From the NCBI GenBank assembly GCA_035529405.1, contig DATKWV010000012.1, forward strand, positions 1 to 15,278: 15,278 nt of DNA, given 5' to 3'. Source of the DNA: DATKWV01 sp035529405. Lineage in GTDB: Bacteria > Planctomycetota > Phycisphaerae > Sedimentisphaerales > Anaerobacaceae. The notes under the pieces were generated by a model. The model was not told the origin of the DNA. It searched no databases and saw only the letters and a list, made by a program, of their open reading frames with translations. Below, one piece after another: positions 6,405 through 14,169 of the stretch. Position numbers and translations under genes: made by a program. Within the stretch, counting starts at the first letter, position 1. Each line of letters opens with the position of its first letter.

Positions 6405-7781
6405 TCATCCTGCTGCTTTTTCCCGCAGGTTCATAACGGCATCGATATATTTTTCAGCAATTTGCCGGTCCTTTGCCTCAGCGATTACCCTGACCACCGG
6501 TTCGGTATTGCTGGCCCGCAGATGAAGCCAGCCCTGGTCAAAATCGAAGCGGCAGCCGTCTGAGGTATCCAATCTCGCTTCTGCAAACAATTGTTTTGCC
6601 GCCGCCAATATGCTGTGGGCCTGGGCCTTGTCGGCTGGAAACTTGTCTTTTTTCATATAATACGAACCGATGTCACCGGCCAATTGACTTATGCTTTTCC
6701 CCGTTTCCGTCATCAACTGCAAAACAAGCGCTATAGCAACCAGGCTGTCTCGCACACCACTTACCCGCAGGTCTATAACGCCGCCATTACCTTCCCCGCC
6801 GATAATACAGTCATTCTCCAGCATCGCCGCAGCAACATTCGCCTCTCCCACAGGTGTACGGATAACCTTATTGCCCGTCTTTTGCGCAACATCGTCTATC
6901 ATCCTTGAAGTCGAAAGATTTGTTGCCGCCCTGCCGGTTCTTTTACTGAAAATGTATTTTGCAGCCAGTGCAAGCGTATATTCCTCCCCGATATAGGTAC
7001 CATTTTCATCGACAACAGCCAGCCTGTCGGCATCCGGGTCCTGTGCAAAGCCGACCGCGGCATCTTTTTCTTTTACCAGCTCACACAGGCCGCCCAGGTT
7101 TTCAGCAACAGGCTCAGGGCCATGGGCAAACAACCCGTTTGGTTCCTGGTTTACGGCATAAACCTCACAGCCGAGCTTAGCCAGCAGTTTTCGCGTAACC
7201 GCCCCCCCCGCTCCGTTGACACTGTCAAGCACAACTGAAATTCTCTTTTCGGCGATTCTTTCGCGGTCAACAATCCTCAAAACCTTATCGACATGAACAT
7301 CATCGGTATCGGCTTGAGATGTCACCTTGCCGCAGCCAACCGAATCGGCAAAGGTAAACTTTTTATCCAAAAAGCGCTGTTTTATCTGTTCCGCAACTTC
7401 TCCAGGCGGCGCCATACCGTTGCCCAGCAGTAATTTTATGCCGTTATACCGAATCGGATTATGAGAGGCGGTAATTATAACGCCGCCGGCGCACTTGCGA
7501 TGCGTTACCATTACACTTACGCCGGGTGTGGTAACAACACCCAGTTGTATCACGTCGATTCCAACCGACATTAATCCTGCTGCCGCAGCCGCGCATAACA
7601 TCGGGCCGCTCGGCCGCGAATCCATCCCTATACATACCGACAAGCCACCTGCCTCGCCGGTACAGGTATCCGCTACAAAGGTACCGAAGGCACTGCCGTA
7701 ATCTGCGGCAATCGACGGCGTTAAGTTTTCGCCGACAATACCCCTGACTCCGCTTACGCTGATTATCAACTCTTCAGCCAT
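6405..7781 (-). CDS. glmM: Alpha-D-phosphohexomutase, GlmM-like (phosphoglucosamine mutase)
   Basis: Has all four phosphohexomutase signatures: TASHNP (104-109) with phosphoserine Ser106, the Mg2+ loop DPDADR (248-253), the sugar-specificity loop GEGNGG (329-334), and the phosphate loop RASNTEP (422-428). The start ISVSGVRGIVGENLTP resembles the N-terminus of GlmM-type enzymes. GlmM turns glucosamine-6-phosphate into glucosamine-1-phosphate for UDP-GlcNAc; phosphomannomutase or phosphoglucomutase activity is possible, so the symbol is tentative. Start 7781 gives 458 residues and was preferred because the in-frame extension to 7829 encodes MYCFVPKASWYFWFF, unlike the family. No Shine-Dalgarno precedes it; instead a T-rich run and hairpin lie upstream. 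A run of eight G residues on the coding strand (plus-strand C at 7202-7209) encodes part of GAGGAV. Confidence 0.88.
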   Translation of the reverse strand: MAEELIISVSGVRGIVGENLTPSIAADYGSAFGTFVADTCTGEAGGLSVCIGMDSRPSGPMLCAAAAAGLMSVGIDVIQLGVVTTPGVSVMVTHRKCAGGVIITASHNPIRYNGIKLLLGNGMAPPGEVAEQIKQRFLDKKFTFADSVGCGKVTSQADTDDVHVDKVLRIVDRERIAEKRISVVLDSVNGAGGAVTRKLLAKLGCEVYAVNQEPNGLFAHGPEPVAENLGGLCELVKEKDAAVGFAQDPDADRLAVVDENGTYIGEEYTLALAAKYIFSKRTGRAATNLSTSRMIDDVAQKTGNKVIRTPVGEANVAAAMLENDCIIGGEGNGGVIDLRVSGVRDSLVAIALVLQLMTETGKSISQLAGDIGSYYMKKDKFPADKAQAHSILAAAKQLFAEARLDTSDGCRFDFDQGWLHLRASNTEPVVRVIAEAKDRQIAEKYIDAVMNLREKAAG

Positions 7782-7784
7782 AGC

Positions 7785-7822
7785 AAAAAACCAAAAATAC
7801 CAGCTTGCCTTCGGCACAAAGC
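7785..7822 (-). terminator. Possible terminator or attenuator between serA and the phosphohexomutase gene
   Basis: On the minus strand, TGCC-GAA-GGCA, extended by GCT/AGC across a TTG bulge, forms a hairpin at 7822-7803. Two T runs follow (7797-7793 and 7790-7785), ending four bases before ATG 7781. The stem is short and bulged, so this is a weak candidate. Its position could adjust read-through from serA into the downstream genes. Confidence 0.3.
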
Positions 7823-7882
7823 AATACAACCACTGTCTCTATAGTGCCTGGTCAGCATATTTCCTGCGCTATCGGGTCTAAC

Positions 7883-9472
7883 TCAGGTCAGCTGACAAAG
7901 ATAAATCTCATTTACGAAATCAAGCCGGCCAAGCTGCTCAATCGTTTGCGAATCCGGCGGCTTGTCCAGGCTCACCGCAAGGACAGCCTGCTTTTCCGCC
8001 AGCTTTTGGCCGACTCCCATTGTGCAGATATTAATACTATGCTGGCCGCATATAGTGCCCACCGCACCGATAACACCAGGCTTGTCGTCGTTAAAGATAA
8101 CCAGAACCGCACCACGCGGCGTAACTTCCACATCGAACCCGTCAATCTCGATGATCCTCAACTGCGTACCGCCGAAAACCGACCCTGTTGCGGTGCGCGT
8201 AACTTTGTCGGTGACTACCTCCGCACTGAAACTTGCAGAAACATCCTTCGGTGTGGCGTTCCTGGTTTCATCGATACTTATGCCGCGCTCCCTCGCAAGA
8301 ACAGGCGCATTGACCATATTCAAAGGCATGTCAAAATGCTTCTGCAGCAAACCTATCGCAAAATTGTTGCTCACCAGCTCCACCGGCATTTCGGCGATAG
8401 AACCGCGATACTGCAGACGAACATTTCGGATTCGCCCGGGCGCTATGGCACTGAGAAGTTTGCCGATTCTGCAGGCAAGGTCCGCGTACCGCCTGACAAT
8501 CGGCGGCATAGCTGTCGTGATTGAAGGGGCGTTCAGAGCGTTCTTCACGCCGCCGCCGGTAATCGCATCAACAAGTATCTGCGCAGCTTCAACGGCAACT
8601 TCGACCTGTGCCTCTTCGGTACTTGCACCCAGATGAGGTGTTACAAGACAGTTCTCGAACCGGGCAAAACGACAGTCCTGAGGCGGTTCGACATTATAAA
8701 CATCAAGAGCACAGCCGGCAATTCGCTTTTGTTCAAGAGCCTCATAAAGTGCATCATCGTTGATAATTCCGCCCCTTGCACAATTAACCAGTCGTACAGA
8801 CGGTTTCATCATTTTTATCTGCTCGGCGCCAATCATGTTTACGGTCTGCTCGTTCCTGGGGACATGCAGACTGATATAATCTGCCTGCCTGAAAATCTGT
8901 TCCACTTTCTCGGTCAGCTCCACTCCGAACTTTTCGGCATCACGCGGCGAAGCAAACGGGTCGTAGCCGAGGATTTTCATATTGAAACCTTTTGCCATAT
9001 TCGCCACGGCCATGCCGATTCTGCCCAGCCCTATGATGCCCAGCACCTTGCCGTTAAGCTGATTGCCCATATATTTTTTTCTGTCCCACGCCCCTCCCTT
9101 AAGACTGTTGCACGCCGGCACAACATTTCTGCTCATCGAAAGTATCAACGCCATCGTATGCTCAGCGGCGCTGACGGTATTGCCGCCGGGGGTGTTCATA
9201 ACAATAATACCCTTCCTCGTGGCCTCCTGCACATCAATGTTGTCCACCCCCACACCCGCTCTGGCAATGCCTTTCAGTTTTCCCGGATTTGCCAGTACTT
9301 TGGCGGTCACCTTCGTACCGCTTCGGATAATAAGACCGTCATACCGGCCGATTATTTCAGCCAGTTCCTGCTCACTTATACCCGTTTTAACAACCGCCTG
9401 CACCCCATCCCTCGAATTGATAAGGTCGATACCCTCTTGTGCAAGCTTATCTGTGATTAGAACCTCAAACAT
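7883..9472 (-). CDS. serA: D-3-phosphoglycerate dehydrogenase, long form with ACT domain
   Basis: First step of serine synthesis: 3-phosphoglycerate plus NAD+ gives 3-phosphohydroxypyruvate. In the 529-residue product, GLGRIG (148-153) is the Rossmann nucleotide motif. Catalytic residues are Arg233 (NCARGGII), Glu262 (YNVEPP) and His280 (TPHLGAST). Residues about 315-450 are the allosteric substrate-binding domain, and about 456-529 (VLVIFNDDKPGVIGAVGTI) are an ACT regulatory domain, the usual site of serine feedback. Two tandem ATGs exist. ATG 9472 was chosen because GGGAG is 6 bases away, against 3 for ATG 9475. The gene begins shortly after the lipoprotein stop (9491) and is followed by a 101-base gap before the phosphohexomutase gene. 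Confidence 0.96.
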   Translation of the reverse strand: MFEVLITDKLAQEGIDLINSRDGVQAVVKTGISEQELAEIIGRYDGLIIRSGTKVTAKVLANPGKLKGIARAGVGVDNIDVQEATRKGIIVMNTPGGNTVSAAEHTMALILSMSRNVVPACNSLKGGAWDRKKYMGNQLNGKVLGIIGLGRIGMAVANMAKGFNMKILGYDPFASPRDAEKFGVELTEKVEQIFRQADYISLHVPRNEQTVNMIGAEQIKMMKPSVRLVNCARGGIINDDALYEALEQKRIAGCALDVYNVEPPQDCRFARFENCLVTPHLGASTEEAQVEVAVEAAQILVDAITGGGVKNALNAPSITTAMPPIVRRYADLACRIGKLLSAIAPGRIRNVRLQYRGSIAEMPVELVSNNFAIGLLQKHFDMPLNMVNAPVLARERGISIDETRNATPKDVSASFSAEVVTDKVTRTATGSVFGGTQLRIIEIDGFDVEVTPRGAVLVIFNDDKPGVIGAVGTICGQHSINICTMGVGQKLAEKQAVLAVSLDKPPDSQTIEQLGRLDFVNEIYLCQLT

Positions 9473-9490
9473 CATAATCTCCCAAAACTT

Positions 9491-10171
9491 TTACTTCTCC
9501 CAGTTCTGCCACTGTGCGCCGGTCCTGTCATCGGCGAACCTGAACTTTTCTTTCGGGCAATTGTAAAGAAACCTGACCGTACCATAAGCGCTTGCGCCGG
9601 CAAGACGGTTAACACCGGCCTGCCGCCCCCCGGAAACCATATCAAAACCTGCTGCTATGACTTTACCTTCCGGAAAATCGGGCCAGAGATTCGCGCCGCT
9701 GGCCGTATCGAACAACATCGCCCGCGTCTGCAGAAAACCTCTGTAATAGCCCTCTTCCGGCAACTCACTCAGCTCAAAACCATCCACTTCCGCCAGAAGA
9801 ACAATGTCCGCTGCCATTGCCTTGCCGACCTGAACAGGCGAAAGCAGGGAAAAATTGCTCTCCCCGGAACGAAATGCAGCCAACTGATTGTAAGTGACAA
9901 GCCGTTCGGGCTTGATTTTAATCTTGCTTGTCAGATACAAATTCAACGCCTCCGTCAGATAATAACGCAGATTAACCTCCGCATCCAGCCATAAGGGCTG
10001 ATTAACAAGCACAAGAACTTTTTCATTCCTGCGACTGGCAAGGTCGTACTCAGCAGTGATCTTGCGCTCGTGCGAACCGGGCGTACCCATCACGCCTACT
10101 ATGCCTAAAAGCCCGCATCCGCTCTGCCAGACAAGAGCCGCTAACACGCAAAAGCCAATTACCTTCTTCAT
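9491..10171 (-). CDS. Putative exported lipoprotein of unknown function
   Basis: I do not recognise a named family. The 226-residue protein starts MKKVIGFCVLAALVWQSGC, a basic n-region and hydrophobic core. Cys19 after QSG would be the lipidated residue; Gln at -3 is atypical for a lipobox. The remainder is soluble, with alternating segments such as KVLVLVNQPLW (52-62), LRYYLTEALNLYLTSK (68-83) and AADIVLLAEVDGFEL (120-134). This loosely recalls CsgG/LpoB-type periplasmic lipoproteins that contain a 'lives in the envelope, binds a partner' alpha/beta fold (weak inference). AGGATAAGGA lies directly before the ATG. The start is 3 bases from the DUF2752 stop and the end is close to serA, so it is cotranscribed with both. 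Confidence 0.75.
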   Translation of the reverse strand: MKKVIGFCVLAALVWQSGCGLLGIVGVMGTPGSHERKITAEYDLASRRNEKVLVLVNQPLWLDAEVNLRYYLTEALNLYLTSKIKIKPERLVTYNQLAAFRSGESNFSLLSPVQVGKAMAADIVLLAEVDGFELSELPEEGYYRGFLQTRAMLFDTASGANLWPDFPEGKVIAAGFDMVSGGRQAGVNRLAGASAYGTVRFLYNCPKEKFRFADDRTGAQWQNWEK

Positions 10172-10174
10172 TCC

Positions 10175-10648
10175 TTATCCTTTCGCCGCCAGGGCCCGGG
10201 ACAACGTTACCGCCCAGCCTGCCAGCACCACAACTATCACTGCCAAAATTATATACCTTACGCCAACCTCAGCAAAAAAACGGCCTATAAAACGAAAATA
10301 TATGCCAAAAACAGCAATAATAAAAGCGAAAAATGCCCCAACAACCAACACGCTGCAGAACAGCCATGCCGCAGGCTGAATATAAAGCGATTTTATGATT
10401 TTACCGCCGGCAAAGGCAACAGCCGACGTTGTCATTCCGCAGGCAGGACACGGCAGGTTGTATCTCTGCTTGAAGCCGCAGGGGTCAAGCCACCGCCCAA
10501 GGTCGATAGCGCCCCTGCCGGCTAAATACAGAACCGCAAACCCAGCCAGTACCGTCAGCAGAATAATCCCAGCGGCTAACCGCTGGCGAAACGACGCCCG
10601 CTGCATTTGCGATTTGTCAGGTTTATTTATCTGTTGGCCTGTTTGCAT
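10175..10648 (-). CDS. DUF2752 family membrane protein
   Basis: Recognised from the DUF2752 core LPCPACGMTTSAVAFAGGKI (65-84) followed by KSLYIQPAAWLF, the family's CPxCG turn and xNP/QP helix start. A third cysteine, Cys57 in DPCGFKQRYN, precedes Cys67 and Cys70. There are three hydrophobic helices: about 28-43, 95-117 and 133-150. Function of the family is unknown; the paired cysteines could bind metal or be redox active (inference). ATG 10648 gives 157 residues and lies almost at the predicted transcription start. ATG 10606 would remove 14 polar residues and leave a leader of about 45 bases, and is an equal alternative. An in-frame extension to 10762 overlaps the promoter and is rejected. 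It is the first gene of the minus-strand operon. Confidence 0.82.
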   Translation of the reverse strand: MQTGQQINKPDKSQMQRASFRQRLAAGIILLTVLAGFAVLYLAGRGAIDLGRWLDPCGFKQRYNLPCPACGMTTSAVAFAGGKIIKSLYIQPAAWLFCSVLVVGAFFAFIIAVFGIYFRFIGRFFAEVGVRYIILAVIVVVLAGWAVTLSRALAAKG

Positions 10649-10670
10649 AACAGTGTTACAATAGGATAAT
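10642..10670 (+). promoter_or_regulatory. Candidate promoter for the inositol monophosphatase family gene
   Basis: TTTGCA (10642-10647), a 17-base spacer and GATAAT (10665-10670; 5 of 6 to the -10 consensus). Predicted start is near 10677, ahead of the AGGAG at 10696-10700. It interlocks with the opposing promoter: the two -10 boxes are one base apart. Confidence 0.4.
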
Positions 10671-10686
10671 ACGGTAAGTGTGTCAA
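10658..10686 (-). promoter_or_regulatory. Candidate promoter for the DUF2752-lipoprotein-serA operon
   Basis: On the minus strand, a perfect TTGACA (plus 10686-10681), a 17-base spacer and TATTGT (10663-10658). The predicted start, near 10651, is 2-3 bases before ATG 10648. The perfect -35 with ideal spacing makes this the best -35 match in the window; the -10 matches 4 of 6. Confidence 0.5.
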
Positions 10687-10707
10687 GCTGGTAACAGGAG
10701 ATGTCCA

Positions 10708-11523
10708 ATGACATTAGAACATTCAGATTTACGTAAGATGCTGGAAACCGCTGTGGTGGCATCCCGCCTGGCAGGCCAGACGGCGATGGAAGAACTGGGC
10801 TTTCTGAAAGTCTCCAAGAAAAACGACAACGAGCTCGTAACCCAGGCCGACATCAAATGCCAGCAGATAATTATCGACAGAATCAAAGAAACCTACCCCG
10901 ACCACGGGTTCATCGCCGAGGAAGGAGAAAAAGGTCGCTTGTTCAAGCAGCCGCCACGCGGCTCCGGCCGGCTATGGTGGGTGATAGACCCGATTGACGG
11001 AACGAACAACTTTGCCCACGGTATGCTGCTATTTGCCGTCAGTACAGCCGTAATGTATGAAGGCCAACCGATTGTCGGAGTTATATTTGAGCCGGCAACC
11101 GAATCCATGTTCACCGCTGTCGCAGGCGGCCACGCTGAACTCAACGGCAGACGAATAACTGCAGGCAATGAACCTCTAAACACGCTCTCTGGCCTTGCCG
11201 TGGACAGCCATTTTGATGACGGTGTACCACAATGGGTATGTGAACTGATGCAGCGGACAAAATATCGCAATCTCGGCAGTGCCGCATTGCAGTTTGCCTA
11301 CGTCGCCAAGGGCGGCCTGGCCGGCAGTATCACCTCCTGCGCCAAGCTCTGGGACGTGGCTGCAGCGGCTGTAATAGCCCAGGCCGCGCAAGCGGTCGTA
11401 ACCGACTGGACCGGCGGCAAGCTGTTCCCGGCTGATTTGGACGGTTACGAGGGTCAGGAACTGAAGGTAATTATCGCCAATAAAAAGGTCCATCCCGAAC
11501 TGCAGGCCCTCTTGGCCCGATAA
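10708..11523 (+). CDS. Inositol monophosphatase family phosphatase
   Basis: A 271-residue Mg2+-dependent phosphatase of the IMPase/SuhB/HisN/CysQ superfamily. Metal-binding motifs are in order: VTQAD (44-48), EEG (71-73), DPIDGTNNFAHG (94-105, with Asp94 and Asp97 as ligands) and WDVAAAA (215-221, Asp216). The usual WDxAAG Gly is replaced by Ala, a mild deviation. Substrate cannot be assigned: inositol-1-phosphate, histidinol-phosphate and PAP phosphatases share these motifs. ATG 10708 was chosen because AGGAG at 10696-10700 is 7 bases upstream; the GTG at 10678 overlaps the promoter region. It is divergent from the serA operon and followed by a 129-base gap with a short T run but no convincing terminator. 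Confidence 0.93.
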   Translation: MTLEHSDLRKMLETAVVASRLAGQTAMEELGFLKVSKKNDNELVTQADIKCQQIIIDRIKETYPDHGFIAEEGEKGRLFKQPPRGSGRLWWVIDPIDGTNNFAHGMLLFAVSTAVMYEGQPIVGVIFEPATESMFTAVAGGHAELNGRRITAGNEPLNTLSGLAVDSHFDDGVPQWVCELMQRTKYRNLGSAALQFAYVAKGGLAGSITSCAKLWDVAAAAVIAQAAQAVVTDWTGGKLFPADLDGYEGQELKVIIANKKVHPELQALLAR

Positions 11524-11565
11524 TGTCACTGCCTCGCCGCCTGTTCAACACTCCATTTTTTTCTG

Positions 11566-11578
11566 GCGTTCAGAACGC
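11566..11578. promoter_or_regulatory. 13-base palindrome upstream of the surface-protein gene, with possible -10
   Basis: GCGTTC-A-GAACGC is a perfect inverted repeat (6-base arms, one central base) centred on 11572. A TACAAT at 11587-11592 could be a -10 box, which would put the palindrome across the -35 area, the usual place for a repressor or activator site. Perfect 6+1+6 palindromes occur a few times by chance in 15 kb, so this is only suggestive. Confidence 0.25.
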
Positions 11579-11652
11579 ATTTCTGCTACAATAATACACA
11601 GCAGGTTTTAACCCATTACCGGTGGTGACATAGGAGGAAGGGTTTATTTCCA

Positions 11653-14073
11653 GTGCTAAGAACAAGCCAAATCAGCCGACGGCTGCATAATAGTACGGTT
11701 ATTATAGTATGTACGGCTGTCTTGTGTACGGCTATGGCAATAACCGGCTCTCAGGCCCTTTACGGTTCAGACCCACCTGCGTGCAACCCGCCCTGCTACC
11801 CGCGCACCGCGTTATACTTCGACGGAATGGGCGACCGTGTTGAAATACCGGACGACGATTCTTTAACACCATACAACAAAATATCAATTTCATTCTGGAT
11901 TTATAACAGCGGTGGGCAAGATGCAGGGATATATAAATGGGCAAGATGTCCTGAGCAATACTATTCTCCAGGAAATTCAAGAGCATATTTCATGTGTATA
12001 CAAAACTCCACTGCTAAGGTGCGTTTAGGAATATACTCTTCAACAAATACTTATGACATAATTAAAAGTAATAACGCAGTTTCATTCAACGAATGGCACC
12101 ATATAGCAGGGACGTTTGACCAAGGCAATGCGGTAATATACATTGATGGACAATTAGATAACTCTGAGCTGTTATCTGTATCTTATATAATGAACGATGT
12201 GCACCCTTTTTTTATCGGGGGCCATTGGGATTACTGTACGACACCCGTATTCTCTAGCCGGCTCAATGGTGTAATTGACGAAGTTCGGGTCTTCAAAAGG
12301 GCTTTGTCCGCGGATGAAATACAGCAGCTTTACTGTTGCGGCTGTGTTGATGAAACCGGCCTGGTTGGTTACTGGAACTTCGACGAGGGCACAGGACAGG
12401 TGGCCTATGACCTGTCAACCTACGGCAACCACGGATATCTTGGCTCAAATCCCAACGGCAGTGACACCGCCGACCCGCTTTGGTTAGAATCCGACGCCCC
12501 TAAAAACTGGTTTTATGTCGACCACGATGGGCCTGGCGACCCATCACCGGGTATTCCCGGGGCATCTGTCGGTGAACCCGACTTCAGCGACCCTTGTGAA
12601 AACGGAAGCTGCGACCACCCGTTCGACAGTATTCAAAAGGCCGTCAATGCAGCTATTAATAATATTGAAGGCTGTCACCCTACTATTGTAGTTCTTGACG
12701 GTGTCTATACAGGTGTCGGAAACTGCGACATCGACCCAAACGGACTGGAAGTAACCATAATGTCGGAAAACGGCCCACGTGACTGCGTCATAGATTGCCA
12801 GTACAGCGCCAGGGCCTTTATCTTCCAAACCGGCGAAGATGGCAATACCATCATCGACGGCTTTACGATAATAAACGGCTATTCAACCGAACGCGGCGGC
12901 GCCATATACTGTTACGACAGCAGCCCTGTAATAAGAAACTGCAGCATTACCTACTGTTATGCCGGAAACTACGGGGGGGCCATAGGCTGCTACCTCGCCA
13001 GTCCGGTAATAGATAATTGTATAATAAAAAACAACTACGGCCATTGGTCAACCGGAGCCATAGACCTTGATAATAACAGCAATGCACTGGTCAGTGACTG
13101 TATCATAAGCGACAACCTCTGCCGGGGCACTGGGGGCGGCATCTGCAGTGTGGGAAGTTTGCCGATAATTAAAAATTGCCTTATAACCGGTAATAAAGGC
13201 TCATACAGCGGCGGCGCAACCTCAATATTCGGCGGCAATTTGACCTTTATAAACTGTACCATTGCAGATAACTATGCCGATAATATATACGGTGCAGGCG
13301 GCATACACTGCTGGGACGCAGATGTTACCGTAACAAATAGTATCCTTTGGGACAACAGGGGCGTTGACGACAGTCAAATAAAACGTTACTTTGGTAACGA
13401 AACTATTACGGTCACCTATAGTGACGTCCAGGTACTCGACAGTAACGGCCTGATTGCCGATTCCAACTGGCCGGGGACGGGCAATATGAACGCCGACCCG
13501 CTGTTTGCCGCACCGTACCTGGACGACTATCATCTCAAATCCTCAGCCGGGCGGTGGACATACACCCTCGAAACCAACGGAGACTTTAATAATGACGGCA
13601 TCGTGGACGAGCTTGATCTGGTGATATTCGCGCATTACTGGCTCCAAAGCAACCCCGCCGACCTTAACGGTGACATAGCTGTTAATTTCCTCGATTATGC
13701 ATTATTTACCGCCGAATGGCTCAACGAAGGCCTTGACATCGATGCCGACTTCAACGGCGACGGGATTGTCAATCGGCTGGACCTGGATATATTTACCCGG
13801 TACTGGCTGCAGGCCAGCCTGGCTGAAGCGGCAATTGCCGACCTTAACGGCGACAAAATGGTTGATTTTATCGATTACGCGATGTTTTCAGCCAACTGGC
13901 GAGGCCCGGGAAATAATGTCGGCGGCTATACCTACATCGACACCGAAGTCAGCCCCTGCATAGATGCCGGCGACCCCAACAGCCCTTATCTGCTCGAACC
14001 CCAACCCAACGGCGGCAGAATAAATATGGGAACCTACGGCAATACCACTGCCGCAAGCAAATCAACGAACTAA
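11653..14073 (+). CDS. Exported LamG / parallel beta-helix protein with internal dockerin-like repeats
   Basis: 806 residues. A signal peptide covers about 1-35 (hydrophobic 15-31, likely cut after SQA). A LamG-like jelly roll spans about 52-228 (ALYFDGMGDRVEIP at the start, GVIDEVRVFKRALSADEI near the end), followed by GLVGYWNFDEGTG. From about 286 (NWFYVDHDGPGDPSPG) to 570 is a right-handed beta-helix whose rungs repeat a Cys ladder: IRNCSIT, IDNCIIK, VSDCIIS, IKNCLIT, FINCTIA. Two EF-hand dockerin-like modules follow (642-690 and 697-752), then the family tail SPCIDAGDPNS (767-777) and NGGRINMG. It is secreted or surface attached, probably glycan-binding or glycan-processing; no catalytic residues can be assigned. 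GTG 11653 is the start: AGGAGG at 11632-11637 is far, but GGAAGGG at 11636-11642 is 10 bases away. The LamG core is much more AT-rich than the rest. Confidence 0.9.
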   Translation: MLRTSQISRRLHNSTVIIVCTAVLCTAMAITGSQALYGSDPPACNPPCYPRTALYFDGMGDRVEIPDDDSLTPYNKISISFWIYNSGGQDAGIYKWARCPEQYYSPGNSRAYFMCIQNSTAKVRLGIYSSTNTYDIIKSNNAVSFNEWHHIAGTFDQGNAVIYIDGQLDNSELLSVSYIMNDVHPFFIGGHWDYCTTPVFSSRLNGVIDEVRVFKRALSADEIQQLYCCGCVDETGLVGYWNFDEGTGQVAYDLSTYGNHGYLGSNPNGSDTADPLWLESDAPKNWFYVDHDGPGDPSPGIPGASVGEPDFSDPCENGSCDHPFDSIQKAVNAAINNIEGCHPTIVVLDGVYTGVGNCDIDPNGLEVTIMSENGPRDCVIDCQYSARAFIFQTGEDGNTIIDGFTIINGYSTERGGAIYCYDSSPVIRNCSITYCYAGNYGGAIGCYLASPVIDNCIIKNNYGHWSTGAIDLDNNSNALVSDCIISDNLCRGTGGGICSVGSLPIIKNCLITGNKGSYSGGATSIFGGNLTFINCTIADNYADNIYGAGGIHCWDADVTVTNSILWDNRGVDDSQIKRYFGNETITVTYSDVQVLDSNGLIADSNWPGTGNMNADPLFAAPYLDDYHLKSSAGRWTYTLETNGDFNNDGIVDELDLVIFAHYWLQSNPADLNGDIAVNFLDYALFTAEWLNEGLDIDADFNGDGIVNRLDLDIFTRYWLQASLAEAAIADLNGDKMVDFIDYAMFSANWRGPGNNVGGYTYIDTEVSPCIDAGDPNSPYLLEPQPNGGRINMGTYGNTTAASKSTN
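13576..13908 (+). repeat. Duplicated dockerin-like EF-hand module within the surface protein
   Basis: Two modules of about 50 residues start DFNNDGIVDELDL (from N642) and DFNGDGIVNRLDL (from D697). Each has a first calcium loop (D-N-D-G-I-V), a shared I-F-x-x-Y-W-L-Q helix end, and a second loop (ADLNGD...DYAxF). This is the type I dockerin layout. The modules are diverged at DNA level, so the duplication is not recent. Dockerins bind cohesins in cellulosomes; no cohesin is visible here. Confidence 0.8.
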
Positions 14074-14077
14074 TTTA

Positions 14078-14098
14078 CGATTGTCGATTTCCGATTAT
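14078..14098 (+). repeat. Three-unit 7-base tandem repeat (CGATT type) after the surface-protein gene
   Basis: CGATTGT, CGATTTC and CGATTAT begin at 14078, 14085 and 14092, an exact 7-base period starting four bases after the stop codon at 14071-14073. The array ends in a T-rich stretch. It marks the switch from coding sequence to the AT-richer tail. Confidence 0.65.
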
Positions 14099-14146
14099 TT
14101 GTTTTTCTTAGCTGTGATCTGAGATTTCCCATATAACATTGTATAC

Positions 14147-14169
14147 CTCAGCCCAGCTACGCCGCTGAG
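14147..14169 (+). terminator. Weak hairpin that could terminate the surface-protein transcript
   Basis: CTCAGC (14147-14152) and GCTGAG (14164-14169) pair across an 11-base loop and are followed by CCTCTTTTCC. The stem is GC-rich but short, and the T run is only four bases, about 75 bases after the stop. Low-confidence terminator. Confidence 0.25.

Noticed and set aside
7805..9566. Several long plus-strand frames opposite serA (up to 275 residues)
   Set aside because: serA has all catalytic and ACT motifs on the minus strand. The opposite frames are low-complexity shadows with no domain features.
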